Source: Porphyromonadaceae bacterium
GTDB lineage: Bacteria > Bacteroidota > Bacteroidia > Bacteroidales > Porphyromonadaceae
Length of the DNA: 64,000 nt
Direction: 5' to 3'
NCBI GenBank assembly: GCA_030528555.1
Contig: JAUMYQ010000001.1
Location: 1 to 64,000 of the forward strand
Shown: positions 18,217 to 28,609 of the stretch, piece after piece
How the letters are laid out: every line of letters starts with the position of its first letter
Position numbering within the stretch: the first letter of the stretch is position 1
The notes under the pieces: model-generated
What the model was told of the DNA's origin: nothing
Seen by the model: only the letters and a program-made list of their open reading frames with translations
The model's database searches: none
Translations under genes and position numbers: made by a program

Positions 18217-19866
18217 ATGGCAACACCTCCATTCAAATATCAGAAGCCTTTCCCGATGGGGGCGGATAGGACGGAGTATTATCTACTGACCAAAGATCAT
18301 GTGTCGGTCGATAAGTTTGGCGATACCGAGATGCTGCGCGTGGAGCCAGAGGCTCTACGTCTTTTGAGCCGTACAGCTTTTCACGATGTATCCTTTTACC
18401 TTCGTCCCGAGCATCAGGGGCAGGTAGCCAAGATACTGCACGATCCCGATGCAAGTGACAATGATAAGTTTGTCGCCCTCACCTTCCTGCGCAATGCCGA
18501 GGTAGCCGCCAAGGGGCAGCTCCCCTTCTGCCAAGACACTGGTACGGCCATCATCATGGGTAAGAAAGGGCAGCAGGTCTTCACTGAGGGATACGATGAA
18601 GAGCAGCTATCTCATGGCGTGTATGATGCTTATACGGAGAATAACCTTCGTTATTCCCAGAATGTCCCCCTAGATATGTACAGAGAGGTCAACACAGGCT
18701 GTAATCTCCCCGCCCAGATCGACCTCTATGCCACGGACGGGATGGAGTATAGTTTCCTCTGCATCGCCAAGGGAGGTGGATCGGCTAACAAGACCTACCT
18801 CTATCAAGAGACCAAAGCTCTGCTCAATCCCGATAGCCTAGTCAAATTCCTTGTTGAGAAGATGAGTTCACTCGGTACAGCGGCTTGTCCACCCTACCAC
18901 ATCGCGTTCGTCATTGGGGGTACCTCGGCTGAGGCGAACCTTAAGACTGTCAAGCTGGCTTCAGCGAAGTACTACGATGATCTCCCCACTTCGGGTAACG
19001 AGGGTGGGCAGGCTTTCCGAGATATAGAGCTGGAGCAGAAAGTACTTGAGGCAGCTCATTCGCTTGGCCTAGGGGCTCAGTTTGGAGGTAAGTACTTTGC
19101 TCACGACATCCGCATCATTCGCCTGCCTCGTCATGGTGCTTCTTGCCCTGTAGGCATGGGCGTTAGTTGCTCGGCTGACCGTAATATCAAGGCTAAAATC
19201 AATAAAGATGGTATCTGGATCGAGAAGCTGGAGACTAATCCAGCTCGTCTCATCCCCGAAGTTCTAAGGCAAGGTGCAGAGGGTACGGTAGTAAAGATTG
19301 ATCTCAATCGACCAATGTCCGACATTCTTGCTGAGCTGAGCAAATATCCGGTATCTACGCGCCTCTCTCTAAGTGGTACAATCATCGTAGGACGAGACAT
19401 CGCTCACGCCAAACTTAAGGAGCGTATCGACCGTGGCGAGGGGCTACCTCAGTACATCAAGGATCATCCTATCTATTATGCTGGTCCTGCCAAGACCCCA
19501 AGTGGTATGCCTAGTGGATCGTTTGGCCCAACCACGGCCGGACGCATGGATAGCTACGTTGATCTCTTTCAAAGTCACGGTGGCAGCCTCCTGATGATCG
19601 CTAAAGGTAACCGCAGCAAGCAGGTAACAGATGCCTGCCACAAGTATGGAGGCTTCTACCTCGGTAGCGTTGGGGGGCCTGCAGCAATTCTTGCTCAAGA
19701 TAGTATCAAGAAGGTTGAGTGCTTAGAGTATCCAGAGCTAGGTATGGAGGCTATCTGGAAGATTGAGGTGGAAGACTTCCCTGCTTTCATCCTAGTTGAT
19801 GACAAAGGCAACGATTTCTTCGAACAAATCAAGAACAGATGCGGTGGATGTGCCTTGGGTAAGTAA
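18217..19866 (+). CDS. fumB: Fumarate hydratase, class I
   Basis: A 549-residue oxygen-sensitive [4Fe-4S] enzyme that interconverts malate and fumarate. The conserved [10 protein letters not shown] segment (about residue 105) carries a cluster cysteine, and the class I features [10 protein letters not shown] and the C-terminal [22 protein letters not shown] region are present. In this metabolism it would run in the direction of fumarate, feeding the fumarate reductase encoded at 24222-27693. It is followed by a strong bidirectional hairpin. The symbol fumB is used loosely for the class I enzyme. Confidence 0.95.
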   Translation: MATPPFKYQKPFPMGADRTEYYLLTKDHVSVDKFGDTEMLRVEPEALRLLSRTAFHDVSFYLRPEHQGQVAKILHDPDASDNDKFVALTFLRNAEVAAKGQLPFCQDTGTAIIMGKKGQQVFTEGYDEEQLSHGVYDAYTENNLRYSQNVPLDMYREVNTGCNLPAQIDLYATDGMEYSFLCIAKGGGSANKTYLYQETKALLNPDSLVKFLVEKMSSLGTAACPPYHIAFVIGGTSAEANLKTVKLASAKYYDDLPTSGNEGGQAFRDIELEQKVLEAAHSLGLGAQFGGKYFAHDIRIIRLPRHGASCPVGMGVSCSADRNIKAKINKDGIWIEKLETNPARLIPEVLRQGAEGTVVKIDLNRPMSDILAELSKYPVSTRLSLSGTIIVGRDIAHAKLKERIDRGEGLPQYIKDHPIYYAGPAKTPSGMPSGSFGPTTAGRMDSYVDLFQSHGGSLLMIAKGNRSKQVTDACHKYGGFYLGSVGGPAAILAQDSIKKVECLEYPELGMEAIWKIEVEDFPAFILVDDKGNDFFEQIKNRCGGCALGK

Positions 19867-19881
19867 TATTCAATTAGCCTA

Positions 19882-19935
19882 AAAGCCAAAGGGGCTGTGG
19901 AAAAGTTTAATACTTCCACAGCCCCCGTTGGCTTT
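19882..19935. terminator. Bidirectional terminator between fumarase and peptidase
   Basis: A long GC-rich hairpin: left arm 19882-19902, right arm 19914-19935, pairing GGGGCTGTGGAA with TTCCACAGCCCC and flanked by AAAGCC/GGCTTT. It separates two convergent genes. Confidence 0.75.
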
Positions 19936-19951
19936 CTTAATAGCATTTAGT

Positions 19952-22006
19952 TTACCATACTACAATGCGTTCTTCAGGAGCGAGGTACATTTTATCCTCG
20001 GGTTTTATGTCAAAGGCCTTGAAAAAGGCATCCACGTTCTTTAGAGCCTGATTGACACGTAGCTCTCCGAGGCTATGAGGGTCAAGCTTCGTTAGGCGCA
20101 GGGTCTCTTCTTCGTTGATATTCTGCCCCCATAGACGAGCGTAGGCTATAAAGAAACGTTGAGCTGGCGTTAATCCATCGGTCTTCTCTGGCTGAGGGTT
20201 TTTCTTATTTGCTATTTCCATGGCCAAGTAAGCTACCATGAGCCCTCCTTGGTCGGCAATATTCTCACCAAGGGTTAGTTCTCCATTGGCGTGGGTACCT
20301 GGGACAACCTCGTTACGTGAGAATTGCTCTACGAGTCTGGAAGTAGAGGCATCGAACTTCTGCTTGTCTTCTGCCGTCCACCAGTTAATCATGTTGCCGT
20401 TTTTATCGAAGTTAGATCCTTGATCATCAAAGCCATGGGTCATTTCATGACCAATGACTACACCAATGGCTCCATAGTTTACAGGATCGTCCGCATCCAT
20501 ATTGAAGAATGGAGGCTGGAGGATGCCTGCTGGGAAGCAGATTTCGTTGGTCGTAGGCATATAGTAGGCGTTTACGTCCTGTGGGTTCATCAGCCACTTT
20601 GTACGGTCTACGGGCTTACCAAGGTCCTTGAGGTTGTCGGCTTGAGCAAAGATGCTCGCTTGGCGGAGGTTCTCATAGTAAGTGTTTTCAGCCTTGATAG
20701 CTAGACCAGAGTAATCCTTCCACTTGTCAGGATAGCCGATCTTTACGGTAAAGTTATTCAGCTTCTCAAGAGCCTTTTCCTTAGTCGCATTGCTCATCCA
20801 AGAGAGCCCTTTGACACGTTCGCCAAGGGCCTCTTGTAGGTTGCTTACAAGAGAGAGCATGCGCTCTTTAGCCTTTGGGGAGAAGTGTTCCCTAACGTAC
20901 ATTTGTCCAAGAGCCTCCCCGAGGACACTCTCAACGACACCTACGCTGCGCTCCCAGCGAGGGCGCATCTCCTTACGACCGCTGAGCTGCTTGCCAAAGA
21001 AGTCGAAGCGTGCCTCGGCAAATTCGTCACTCAAAGCTGTGGCTGAACCACTAATCGTGGAGACAATGAGGTAGTCTTTAAACTTGGTAAAGTCCATCGT
21101 GGCATACCAACTATCAAACTTCTTAAAGAAATCAAGCTGACTAAAGTCTGCTTCCACTATGTCAAGGCCACGTTTTTCGAAGTAGCCTATCCAGTCGAAG
21201 CCCTTATACTGCTTGCCGAAGTCGGCAATGGCCAGCATATTATAGTTGCGCTCCGTGTCTCGAAGCTCAGTCTGCGAATAGCACATCTGAGCTAGTTGGG
21301 TCTCAATATCTAAGGTGTTTTTCGCCATGCGACCTGCTTCTTCTTCGGAATAGCCCGTAAGCCGAGAGATGCGTTCTAGATAGGCAGAGTAGCCTCGGCG
21401 AATTTTGTCCATTGCCTCGCCCTGCTCAAGGTAGTAGTCCCTAGTCCCCAGCCCCAGCCCTGTCTGATAGAGATGCAGGATATTCATGCTGCTATTCTTA
21501 TCATCCGCTGCCACATAGCTAGAAAAGAGAACGCCCGAGCCGTACTTTTGATCCTGTTCGGCAGCATAATCAAGTAGAGCAGCCTTGTTGGTTAGGGCTT
21601 CAATAACTTTGAGGTCGTCTAGTATAGGTTTAGCCCCGAGTTCGTTGCGTGTGGTACTGTCCATCGCCTGGGCGTAGAGTGTGGAGATGCGATACTCATT
21701 TGTCCCTGCCTCTGGCTTGCTGCTTGCTAGGCCCTCTACGATGCGACGAATGTTGGCCGTGCTGCTATCGCTTAGGATATCGAACGTACCATAGCGACTA
21801 TAGGCTGGCTTAAGTGGATTATCCTTAATCCACTGGCCATTAACATAGTGATAAAAGTCGTCTTGCAAGCGCACCGTCGTATCCATGGCGGTAAAGTCAA
21901 TAGCAGCTGCGGACACATGTGTCGTCTGCCCTTTGTCTGCGTTATCGCAACTCACAAGTGTTAGGGCTGAGATACTCAGTACGGGGATGAGGCCTTTAAT
22001 ATTCAT
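19952..22006 (-). CDS. pepO: M13-family zinc endopeptidase (PepO-like lipoprotein)
   Basis: A 684-residue metallopeptidase related to neprilysin and endothelin-converting enzyme. The N-terminus is a lipoprotein signal peptide with lipobox cysteine at about residue 20 (LTLVSCDN), so it is probably membrane-anchored outside the cytoplasm. The zinc motif VIGHEMTHGFD (about residue 490) and downstream GENIADQGG supply the three ligands and catalytic glutamate. Homologues in P. gingivalis cleave host peptides. It starts 27 bases after the nucleotidyltransferase gene and likely shares its transcript. Confidence 0.93.
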   Translation of the reverse strand: MNIKGLIPVLSISALTLVSCDNADKGQTTHVSAAAIDFTAMDTTVRLQDDFYHYVNGQWIKDNPLKPAYSRYGTFDILSDSSTANIRRIVEGLASSKPEAGTNEYRISTLYAQAMDSTTRNELGAKPILDDLKVIEALTNKAALLDYAAEQDQKYGSGVLFSSYVAADDKNSSMNILHLYQTGLGLGTRDYYLEQGEAMDKIRRGYSAYLERISRLTGYSEEEAGRMAKNTLDIETQLAQMCYSQTELRDTERNYNMLAIADFGKQYKGFDWIGYFEKRGLDIVEADFSQLDFFKKFDSWYATMDFTKFKDYLIVSTISGSATALSDEFAEARFDFFGKQLSGRKEMRPRWERSVGVVESVLGEALGQMYVREHFSPKAKERMLSLVSNLQEALGERVKGLSWMSNATKEKALEKLNNFTVKIGYPDKWKDYSGLAIKAENTYYENLRQASIFAQADNLKDLGKPVDRTKWLMNPQDVNAYYMPTTNEICFPAGILQPPFFNMDADDPVNYGAIGVVIGHEMTHGFDDQGSNFDKNGNMINWWTAEDKQKFDASTSRLVEQFSRNEVVPGTHANGELTLGENIADQGGLMVAYLAMEIANKKNPQPEKTDGLTPAQRFFIAYARLWGQNINEEETLRLTKLDPHSLGELRVNQALKNVDAFFKAFDIKPEDKMYLAPEERIVVW

Positions 22007-22033
22007 GATGTCTATCTAAGTTTGGGTAATAAT

Positions 22034-22942
22034 TTAGAAGAGTTTTTGTGGATACTCACCAGCTTGTACTAGCTCGGCAATCTTATCCACTACGCCCTGT
22101 CTGTCGGCTGCATAGGTTACACCGAACCATTGAGCTGTGGTATCTAGTACCTCACAGGTAGCTACCTTTTGGTCTATGAGGTTGTTTATGGCTAGGGGAA
22201 TGTAGAATTCAGCTTTGAGATTGCCTTCATTAGCTTTGAGGAATTTGGAGAACTCCGCATCTGAATGTTCAAAGTAGTCTGGTGTGAAGCCCCACATATT
22301 CATAGATACTGGCGTGGTTTCTTCGAGTGTTTGCTCTATACCATGTTCGTCTGTGAAGATAATCTTGCCCACCTCATTGCGGATAATAGCCGTACGCTCC
22401 ACAACACCTGTAAGCATCTTGGCAGTGTCCACCTCACATACGCCACGAGCTACGCTACCGCTCTCGCTAAGCGTATTGCCTACTCGATAGCCCACCATAC
22501 AGTACTTTCCCGTGCTACCTGCAAGGCTACGGAGCTTGTCGCCGAGAACAGCAAAGCTATCACGACCATAGAAGTCGTCTGCATTGATTACAGCAAAAGG
22601 CTCACGCACGGCACTCATGGCCATCATCACGGCATGGTTCGTACCCCAAGGTTTCTCTCGTCCCTCTGGCACAGAGAATCCTGCTGGCAGATTGTCCATG
22701 TCTTGATAAACTATCTCAAGGGAAATCTTCCCTTCGTACTTGGAAAGGACTTTTTCTCTGAATTCCTGTTCAAAAACACGACGAATAACAAAGACTACTT
22801 TGCCGAAGCCTGAACGGATGGCATCGAAGATAGAATAGTCCATAATGGTTTCGCCCGAAGGTCCTAGCCCGTCGAGTTGCTTGAGGCTGCCGTAACGGCT
22901 TCCCATACCGGCCGCAAGGACCACGAGAGTTGGCTTTGTCAT
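22034..22942 (-). CDS. Sugar nucleotidyltransferase-like protein
   Basis: A 302-residue cytoplasmic protein with the N-terminal nucleotide-binding signature LAAGMGSRYGSLKQL, followed by GPSGETIMDYSIFDA and a metal-binding INADDFYG. It belongs to the NTP-transferase fold that activates sugar phosphates with NTPs. The specific sugar is not recognisable and there is no sugar kinase or mutase next door. It is the first gene of a two-gene unit with the M13 peptidase, with a TAnnTTTG element about 40 bases upstream. Confidence 0.8.
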   Translation of the reverse strand: MTKPTLVVLAAGMGSRYGSLKQLDGLGPSGETIMDYSIFDAIRSGFGKVVFVIRRVFEQEFREKVLSKYEGKISLEIVYQDMDNLPAGFSVPEGREKPWGTNHAVMMAMSAVREPFAVINADDFYGRDSFAVLGDKLRSLAGSTGKYCMVGYRVGNTLSESGSVARGVCEVDTAKMLTGVVERTAIIRNEVGKIIFTDEHGIEQTLEETTPVSMNMWGFTPDYFEHSDAEFSKFLKANEGNLKAEFYIPLAINNLIDQKVATCEVLDTTAQWFGVTYAADRQGVVDKIAELVQAGEYPQKLF

Positions 22943-22983
22943 ATTTCTAAATATCGTTATAAAGTGATTACTATACTGCCAGA

Positions 22984-22991
22984 CAAAGGTA
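22984..22991 (-). promoter_or_regulatory. Candidate promoter of the nucleotidyltransferase-pepO unit
   Basis: Reads TACCTTTG on the minus strand, matching TAnnTTTG, about 40 bases upstream of the start codon. Confidence 0.55.
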
Positions 22992-23351
22992 ATAAATCTA
23001 GGGCTATGCTATATTCATAGTATATCGCGAGTATGCCGAGCGTAGGACGGAGCCTAATTTGCTATGTTCGGTGTGACCCTAGCTTATCGAAGGAACAGTC
23101 GTTTTATCTTCTTTCCATTGGCTTTGTATATACATGCCACGAGGTATTGGGTGCAGGTCGATATGCTTCTTGTGTGATTGAGTGAGGCTTTGGCACACAA
23201 GCTGTCCCTCTAGTATATTAGGTTAGTGATGGATAAGATGTCTTGGGGCAAATTATTTAATATTTGGTAATTATCTCTACACGAAATTCGTGTAATGTTG
23301 AGGCAAAGACTGAAGCTGAGAAGCTGTATGACTAAGAATATTTGGGGAACG
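22992..23351. other. Intergenic stretch upstream of the tRNA-Leu pair
   Basis: Non-coding stretch between two divergent promoters. I see no reading frame, hairpin-plus-T-run or repeat array in it. Confidence 0.4.
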
Positions 23352-23383
23352 TTTGGTCAATTCATTTATAGTATATACATTTG
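23352..23383 (+). promoter_or_regulatory. Promoter of the tRNA-Leu pair
   Basis: A -33 TTTG (23352-23355) and a -7 TACATTTG (23376-23383) are separated by 20 bases. This is the best full match to the Bacteroidota promoter in the window. The first tRNA begins 16 bases later. Confidence 0.75.
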
Positions 23384-23398
23384 CAGCGCAAACGAGAG

Positions 23399-23481
23399 GC
23401 CCAGGTGGCGGAATTGGTAGACGCGCTCGTTTCAGGTGCGAGTGTTTATAAGACGTGCAGGTTCGATTCCTGTCCTGGGCA
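23399..23481 (+). tRNA. tRNA-Leu (CAG)
   Basis: An 83-nt tRNA. The acceptor stem GCCCAGG pairs with CCTGGGC, the anticodon stem CTCGT/GCGAG holds the loop TTCAGGT (anticodon CAG), a long class II variable arm follows, and the T loop is TTCGATT. The CCA end is not encoded. Confidence 0.95.
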
Positions 23482-23537
23482 CGCAGGGATATTTTGCTTT
23501 GTCTGGGTAAGTCTGGTTTGTGATTTACATATGTAAT

Positions 23538-23621
23538 ACGCGAGTGGTGGAATTGGTAGACACGCTACTTTGAGGGGGTAGTGCCGGTTTCGGCGTGTGA
23601 GTTCAAATCTCATCTCGCGTA
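23538..23621 (+). tRNA. tRNA-Leu (GAG)
   Basis: An 84-nt class II tRNA. The acceptor stem ACGCGAG pairs with CTCGCGT, the anticodon stem CTACT/GGTAG holds the loop TTGAGGG (anticodon GAG), a long variable arm follows, and the T loop is TTCAAAT. The CCA end is not encoded. It lies 56 bases after the first tRNA-Leu and is probably co-transcribed. Confidence 0.95.
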
Positions 23622-23631
23622 CAGTGTGATT

Positions 23632-23674
23632 GGAGTCCTATTAAGCCTATTGGTTTTTTAGGGCTCTAATTTTT
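23632..23674 (+). terminator. Possible terminator of the tRNA-Leu pair
   Basis: A nine-pair stem including G-U pairs (GGAGTCCTA with TAGGGCTCT), a long loop, then a run of T at 23671-23674. It lies 10 bases after the second tRNA. Confidence 0.45.
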
Positions 23675-24120
23675 GCTTTTGCTTGCTTCTCATGAATCGT
23701 GATAGCATGATTAGAGCTGGTTACCTGTGTTGTTTCGGGATAAATATCTCCGTATAGGCTTTGAGGTAAGATGAATATAGTCTATAGTCTCTTCTATCTA
23801 TGGACTAAGATGAGGGGAGTTTAGGCATTATCAAGCAAGATTATAACTATGTCATCTCTAGGGCGAGGGAGTAGGCCATAGTTCAATTGGCAGGCTGACT
23901 TTCGGGGTGAATACACGTTTTGTCTGTAAATATGAATTGATTAGTCATATGCCCACAGGCTGTATTGAGGAAATAAATCTTCTATGTATCCTCAATGTTC
24001 GCCAGGAAGAAGAGGATTATTTATGCTGGCATTAGAGATGGGATACCTAATGTTGGTGAGAAAAAGGGTAGATTAAGCCCTTTTTTCTCTATTTTAGGGT
24101 CAGAATACACCTAAATATTA
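23675..24120. other. Long non-coding stretch before frdC
   Basis: About 450 bases without a supportable gene. It contains one 15-base D-arm-like sequence (23879-23893) that may be a tRNA relic, and an 11-bp hairpin at 24058-24089. Otherwise I see nothing recognisable. Confidence 0.4.
24058..24089 (+). terminator. Hairpin upstream of the frd promoter
   Basis: GAGAAAAAGGG pairs with CCCTTTTTTCTC with a single bulge, ending in a T-rich stretch. It lies 30 bases before the frd promoter, so it may insulate the operon from upstream transcription. Confidence 0.5.
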
Positions 24121-24128
24121 TACCTTTG
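24121..24128 (+). promoter_or_regulatory. Candidate frdCAB promoter
   Basis: TACCTTTG, matching TAnnTTTG, about 95 bases upstream of the first start codon. The leader between them carries no motif I recognise. Confidence 0.5.
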
Positions 24129-24221
24129 CCCTACAAACAGGGTGGGGATGCTTTTTTAGTGAGGGGATGACCTGCCAAGGGATAGACAGAAAATGAATTT
24201 AACAATTTAATAAAGTTATTT

Positions 24222-24935
24222 ATGTCGTGGTTAATTAAGTCTTCGATTGGGCGTAAGCTAGTGATGAGTGTCTCAGGGCTTGCGTTGATCTTGTTCCTGA
24301 CCTTTCACATGTCGATGAACCTTGTGGCCCTGTTTTCGGAAGAAGGTTACAACATGATTTGTGAATTCTTGGGAGCAAATTGGTATGCCCTCGTGGCGAC
24401 TAAAGCTCTAGCATTACTCTTTCTCGTGCATATTGTCTATGCTGTCATCCTAACTGTACAAAATCGGAAGGCGCGTGGTAGCAGTGCGTATGGAGTGGTC
24501 GATAAGCCTAAGGGAGTGGAGTGGGCTTCTCAGAATATGATGGCTTTAGGAGTGATAGTCCTGCTAGGCCTCGGGCTCCATCTGTTTAACTTTTGGGCCA
24601 AGATGCAGCTTGCTGAGCTGCAGCATATTCATGACCTTGGTATTCCTGGGGTGAACGGACCGACAGATGGTGCAGGCCTTATTCGCTACACGTTTGCTAA
24701 CCCTGTATATGTCGTGCTCTATCTTGTATGGCTTGCTGCGCTGTGGTTTCATTTGGCGCATGGCTTTTGGAGCTCGCTACACACCATTGGCTGGAACAAT
24801 AATATTTGGCTCAAGCGTCTTGAGACAATTTCTAGTGTTTATGCTACCGTTCTCGTGCTAGGTTTTGCTCTGGTGGTCATTTATTTTGCCGTACAGTCTT
24901 TTTGCTCTGGTAGCATGTCTTGTCCGTTTGCATAA
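24222..24935 (+). CDS. frdC: Fumarate reductase / succinate dehydrogenase cytochrome b subunit
   Basis: A 237-residue inner-membrane subunit with about five hydrophobic segments. It opens with [22 protein letters not shown], typical of the Bacteroidota type B cytochrome b subunit, and its histidines in the membrane helices would bind haem. It passes electrons between menaquinol and the FrdAB catalytic part. It is the first gene of an operon with frdA (38 bases later) and frdB. In an anaerobe of this kind the complex would mainly reduce fumarate. Confidence 0.93.
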   Translation: MSWLIKSSIGRKLVMSVSGLALILFLTFHMSMNLVALFSEEGYNMICEFLGANWYALVATKALALLFLVHIVYAVILTVQNRKARGSSAYGVVDKPKGVEWASQNMMALGVIVLLGLGLHLFNFWAKMQLAELQHIHDLGIPGVNGPTDGAGLIRYTFANPVYVVLYLVWLAALWFHLAHGFWSSLHTIGWNNNIWLKRLETISSVYATVLVLGFALVVIYFAVQSFCSGSMSCPFA

Positions 24936-24973
24936 GCTCATTTAGTGTTTTACCCAAAGATACAGACCTAATT

Positions 24974-26917
24974 ATGTCTAAGATAAACTCCAAAATACCG
25001 CAGGGACCACTCGCAGAGAAGTGGACGAACTATAAGAACCATCAGAAGCTCGTTAATCCAGCTAATAAGCGTCGTCTCGATGTAATCGTGGTGGGTACGG
25101 GTCTAGCTGGTGCGTCTGCCGCAGCATCGCTCGGTGAGATGGGCTTCAATGTGCTAAACTTCTGCATCCAAGACTCCCCTCGTCGTGCGCACTCTATTGC
25201 TGCTCAGGGAGGGATTAATGCTGCTAAGAATTACCAGAACGATGGTGATAGCGTTTATCGCCTCTTCTATGACACAATTAAGGGGGGGGACTATCGAGCT
25301 CGTGAGGCGAATGTGTATCGCCTAGCCGAGGTGGCGAACTCAATCATCGACCAATGTGTGGCACAAGGTGTTCCCTTTGCTCGTGAGTACGGTGGTCTCC
25401 TTGATAACCGCTCTTTCGGTGGAGCTCAGGTGTCTCGTACATTTTACGCTCGTGGTCAGACGGGGCAGCAGCTCCTTCTCGGTGCCTACTCGGCTCTTAG
25501 CCGTCAGGTAGGCAAGGGGGCGGTGAAGCTCTACACGCGCTACGAGATGCTCGACCTTGTGATTATTGATGGCAGAGCTCGTGGTATCATTGCTCGTAAC
25601 CTTGTGACTGGTAAGATTGAGCGATTCGCTGCTCACGCTGTAGTTATCGGTACTGGTGGTTATGGCAATGCTTTCTTCCTCTCCACCAACGCTATGGCAT
25701 CGAACGGATCGGCTGCGTGGCAGTGCTACAAGAAAGGAGCGTACTTCGCTAATCCTTGTATGGCACAGATACACCCAACTTGTATCCCCGTGCACGGCGA
25801 GTTCCAGTCTAAGCTAACCCTTATGTCGGAGTCGCTCCGTAATGATGGACGCATTTGGGTGCCCAAGAAGCTAGAGGATGCTAAGAAGCTCCAGGAGGGT
25901 AAGATCCGCCCAACGGACATTAAGGAGGAAGACCGTGACTATTATCTTGAGCGTCGCTATCCCGCCTTCGGTAACCTTGTGCCTCGTGACGTGGCGAGCC
26001 GTGCGGCTAAGGAGCGTTGTGATGCTGGCTTTGGGGTGAACAATACGGGGCTTGCCGTATTCCTTGATTTCTCGTCTGCCATCCAGCGTCTTGGGAAGGA
26101 CGTGGTAGAGGCACGCTATGGCAACCTCTTCCAGATGTACGAGAAGATTACCAACGATAATCCTTACGAAACGCCTATGATGATCTATCCCGCTATTCAC
26201 TATACGATGGGTGGTATCTGGGTAGACTACGAGCTGATGACTTCTATCCCCGGGCTATTTGCTATCGGTGAAGCCAACTTCTCGGATCATGGTGCTAACC
26301 GCCTTGGGGCTTCGGCTTTGATGCAGGGCTTGGCGGACGGATACTTCGTACTTCCCTATACGATACAGAATTATCTTGCTGACCAAATCCAGGTGCCTCG
26401 CTTCAGTACCGACCGCCCAGAGTTTGACGAGGCGGAGAAGGGTATCCAAGACCGCATCGCTCGCCTGATGGGTATCAAGGGTAAGCAGAGTGTGGATAGC
26501 CTGCACAAGAAGCTCGGTCACATCATGTGGGACTTCGTAGGTATGGGACGTGAGAAGTCAGGGCTAGAGAAGGCCATCGTAGATCTTAAGGCTCTGAAGA
26601 AAGAATTCTGGAGTGATGTGCGCATCCCAGGCGAGGCCAATGACTTGAACGTTGAGCTAGAGAAGGCTCTCCGCCTTGCAGACTTCATCGAGATCGGTAC
26701 GCTCATGGCTCACGATGCTCTTGATCGTGAGGAGAGCTGCGGAGGTCATTTCCGTCTTGAGCATCAAACTGAGGAGGGTGAGGCTCTGCGTCATGACGAT
26801 CTTTTCTCCTATGTGTCTTGCTGGGAGTATCAGGGCGAGGATAGCGATCCTGTAATGAATAAGGAGCCACTAGACTACGAGTTCGTCGTACGTCAGCAGC
26901 GTAACTATAAGAACTAA
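24974..26917 (+). CDS. frdA: Fumarate reductase / succinate dehydrogenase flavoprotein subunit
   Basis: A 647-residue catalytic subunit facing the cytoplasm. The N-terminal FAD motif [19 protein letters not shown] is followed by [12 protein letters not shown], whose histidine normally bonds FAD covalently. The C-terminal GGHFR and related segments complete the active site. A longer frame opens at 24920 inside frdC, but the ATG at 24974 begins the conserved sequence ([13 protein letters not shown]) and leaves a normal 38-base gap after frdC. frdB follows 20 bases later. Confidence 0.96.
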   Translation: MSKINSKIPQGPLAEKWTNYKNHQKLVNPANKRRLDVIVVGTGLAGASAAASLGEMGFNVLNFCIQDSPRRAHSIAAQGGINAAKNYQNDGDSVYRLFYDTIKGGDYRAREANVYRLAEVANSIIDQCVAQGVPFAREYGGLLDNRSFGGAQVSRTFYARGQTGQQLLLGAYSALSRQVGKGAVKLYTRYEMLDLVIIDGRARGIIARNLVTGKIERFAAHAVVIGTGGYGNAFFLSTNAMASNGSAAWQCYKKGAYFANPCMAQIHPTCIPVHGEFQSKLTLMSESLRNDGRIWVPKKLEDAKKLQEGKIRPTDIKEEDRDYYLERRYPAFGNLVPRDVASRAAKERCDAGFGVNNTGLAVFLDFSSAIQRLGKDVVEARYGNLFQMYEKITNDNPYETPMMIYPAIHYTMGGIWVDYELMTSIPGLFAIGEANFSDHGANRLGASALMQGLADGYFVLPYTIQNYLADQIQVPRFSTDRPEFDEAEKGIQDRIARLMGIKGKQSVDSLHKKLGHIMWDFVGMGREKSGLEKAIVDLKALKKEFWSDVRIPGEANDLNVELEKALRLADFIEIGTLMAHDALDREESCGGHFRLEHQTEEGEALRHDDLFSYVSCWEYQGEDSDPVMNKEPLDYEFVVRQQRNYKN

Positions 26918-26937
26918 CCCCAAATTAGACAGAATCA

Positions 26938-27693
26938 ATGGACAAGAATATAAACATCAAAGTAAAGGTTTGGCGTCAGAGAGGTCCTCAAGCTAAGGGG
27001 GCGTTCGAGATATACGAACTGAAAGATATCTCTCAGGGCAGCTCGTTCCTCGAGATGATGGACGTACTCAATGAGCAGCTTATCCGTCAGGGCAAGGAGC
27101 CCGTGGTCTTTGACCATGACTGCCGCGAGGGGATCTGCGGTATGTGTTCGCTCTATATTAATGGTCATCCCCATGGGCCAGACGATAGTATCACAACTTG
27201 TCAGCTACACATGCGTCGCTTCAACGATGGCGACACCATCACGGTAGAGCCTTGGCGCTCGGCTGGCTTTCCTGTCATACGTGACCTTATGGTAGACCGT
27301 ACGGCTTACGACAAGATTATTCAGGCTGGCGGCTTCGTGTCGGTCAATACGGGTGGAGTACCCGATGCCAACGCTATTCCCATCCCAAAGGTGGATGCTG
27401 ATATGGCGATGGATGCAGCGGCTTGCATTGGCTGTGGAGCCTGTGCAGCGGCTTGTAAGAATGGTTCGGCTATGCTCTTTGTTTCGGCGAAAGTGAGCCA
27501 GCTTGCCCTCCTCCCACAGGGTAGGGTAGAGGCAGCTCGCCGTGCTAAGGCGATGGTGGCCAAGATGGACGAGTTAGGCTTTGGTAATTGTACCAATACT
27601 CGTGCTTGCGAGGTGGAATGTCCTAAGAATATTTCTATCAGTAATATCGCTCGTCTGAACCGAGAGTTCATCTCGGCTAAGCTGAAAGATTAA
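26938..27693 (+). CDS. frdB: Fumarate reductase / succinate dehydrogenase iron-sulfur subunit
   Basis: A 251-residue electron-transfer subunit. The [2Fe-2S] cysteines are in CREGICGMC (about residues 62-70). The two cubane clusters use [11 protein letters not shown] (about 163-173) and [14 protein letters not shown] near the C-terminus. It connects FAD in FrdA to the haems in FrdC. It is the last gene of the operon and is followed almost at once by a very strong terminator. Confidence 0.97.
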   Translation: MDKNINIKVKVWRQRGPQAKGAFEIYELKDISQGSSFLEMMDVLNEQLIRQGKEPVVFDHDCREGICGMCSLYINGHPHGPDDSITTCQLHMRRFNDGDTITVEPWRSAGFPVIRDLMVDRTAYDKIIQAGGFVSVNTGGVPDANAIPIPKVDADMAMDAAACIGCGACAAACKNGSAMLFVSAKVSQLALLPQGRVEAARRAKAMVAKMDELGFGNCTNTRACEVECPKNISISNIARLNREFISAKLKD

Positions 27694-27705
27694 TGATAAG
27701 GTATC

Positions 27706-27771
27706 AAAGCCATTAGAAGAAAGCCCCCAATGTCATTGACATTGGGGGCTTTCTTCTAATGGCTTTTTCTG
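27706..27771 (+). terminator. Strong frd operon terminator (30-bp perfect stem)
   Basis: A perfect 30-base inverted repeat (27706-27735 and 27737-27766) with a single-base centre, followed by more T residues. It is unusually long for an intrinsic terminator. Confidence 0.85.
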
Positions 27772-27825
27772 TGTTATACAATATTTCTTACATCAGTGTA
27801 AATGAGGTGGATTGATGAAATTTAA

Positions 27826-27868
27826 GAGCACCCGCACTAAGCTTATATAAAGCTTAGTGCGGGTGCTC
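27826..27868. terminator. Second perfect hairpin, between convergent genes
   Basis: A 19-bp perfect stem (27826-27844 with 27850-27868) with loop ATATA, including GAGCACCCGCAC/GTGCGGGTGCTC. It lies 28 bases beyond the stop codon of the minus-strand barrel gene and probably ends that transcript. Confidence 0.7.
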
Positions 27869-27895
27869 ACTGAAACTTAGGAGAGTTTTCTGTAC

Positions 27896-28567
27896 TTAAA
27901 ACTGATAGCCTAGTGTAAGGTAAGCAACACCATGCCGACGGCTACCATCACCGAGGTGCGACTTTACTGTTGGTGTTGGATTCATTACATCTGTCAAGCT
28001 GAGCTCCAAGCCTGTCTTGAGGTAGATGTTCTTGAAAGCATACATTAAGTTGGCTCCCCAGCCAAACTCGGTACGCTTGAAGGGCGTTTGTCCACCATCG
28101 CCATCTTTATCGTACAGCTTTAGGATAGTTTTTCCGTTGGTCGTTGTACTAGCGGTTAGACCTATGGCGAAGTAGGGGCCCGTAGCAAGGTATACTTTGT
28201 GATCGGGATGAAAGTCTAGACGAAGTGAGATGTCTAGAGGAATTTGTAGATACATCAAGCGAGTGTTGTAGACCCCTTTAAGATTGTCTTGAGGACGTTT
28301 TTTCTCGAAGAATGTTTGGTCTGTCTCACCCTTGTTTGTCAGAGTAAGTCCCGATACAAGAGCAAATTTACTATGCTCAAAAGGGAGCAAGACCTGCCCA
28401 GATACGCGAAAACCCAGGAGAGGGGTCCCTGTCCCGAAATTGGAAATTTTGGAGTACGTTATACCAGCCTCAGCACGGTAATTGAGTTTGTCGAATTGTG
28501 CCGAGGTTTTGGGGATGAAAAAGCAAAGAGCAGCACCCCACAGCATCACCTTGTTGATTAGTTTCAT
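27896..28567 (-). CDS. Small outer-membrane beta-barrel protein
   Basis: A 223-residue secreted protein. A signal peptide (about 23 residues, ending TSAQ) is followed by alternating hydrophobic and polar strands and a typical barrel end (YLTLGYQF). It resembles the PorT-like/outer-membrane beta-barrel family common in Bacteroidota, with about eight strands, and no enzymatic motif is visible. The function is unknown. It has its own promoter and stands alone between the frd operon and the divergent recJ operon. Confidence 0.8.
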   Translation of the reverse strand: MKLINKVMLWGAALCFFIPKTSAQFDKLNYRAEAGITYSKISNFGTGTPLLGFRVSGQVLLPFEHSKFALVSGLTLTNKGETDQTFFEKKRPQDNLKGVYNTRLMYLQIPLDISLRLDFHPDHKVYLATGPYFAIGLTASTTTNGKTILKLYDKDGDGGQTPFKRTEFGWGANLMYAFKNIYLKTGLELSLTDVMNPTPTVKSHLGDGSRRHGVAYLTLGYQF

Positions 28568-28609
28568 ACCTTTAATTTTGTTAAGTTAGATAAATTTATT
28601 CTCTTGAGG

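Noticed and set aside
22265..22813. Plus-strand frame of 182 codons antisense to the nucleotidyltransferase
   Set aside because: Shadow of a well-supported gene with no recognisable protein features.
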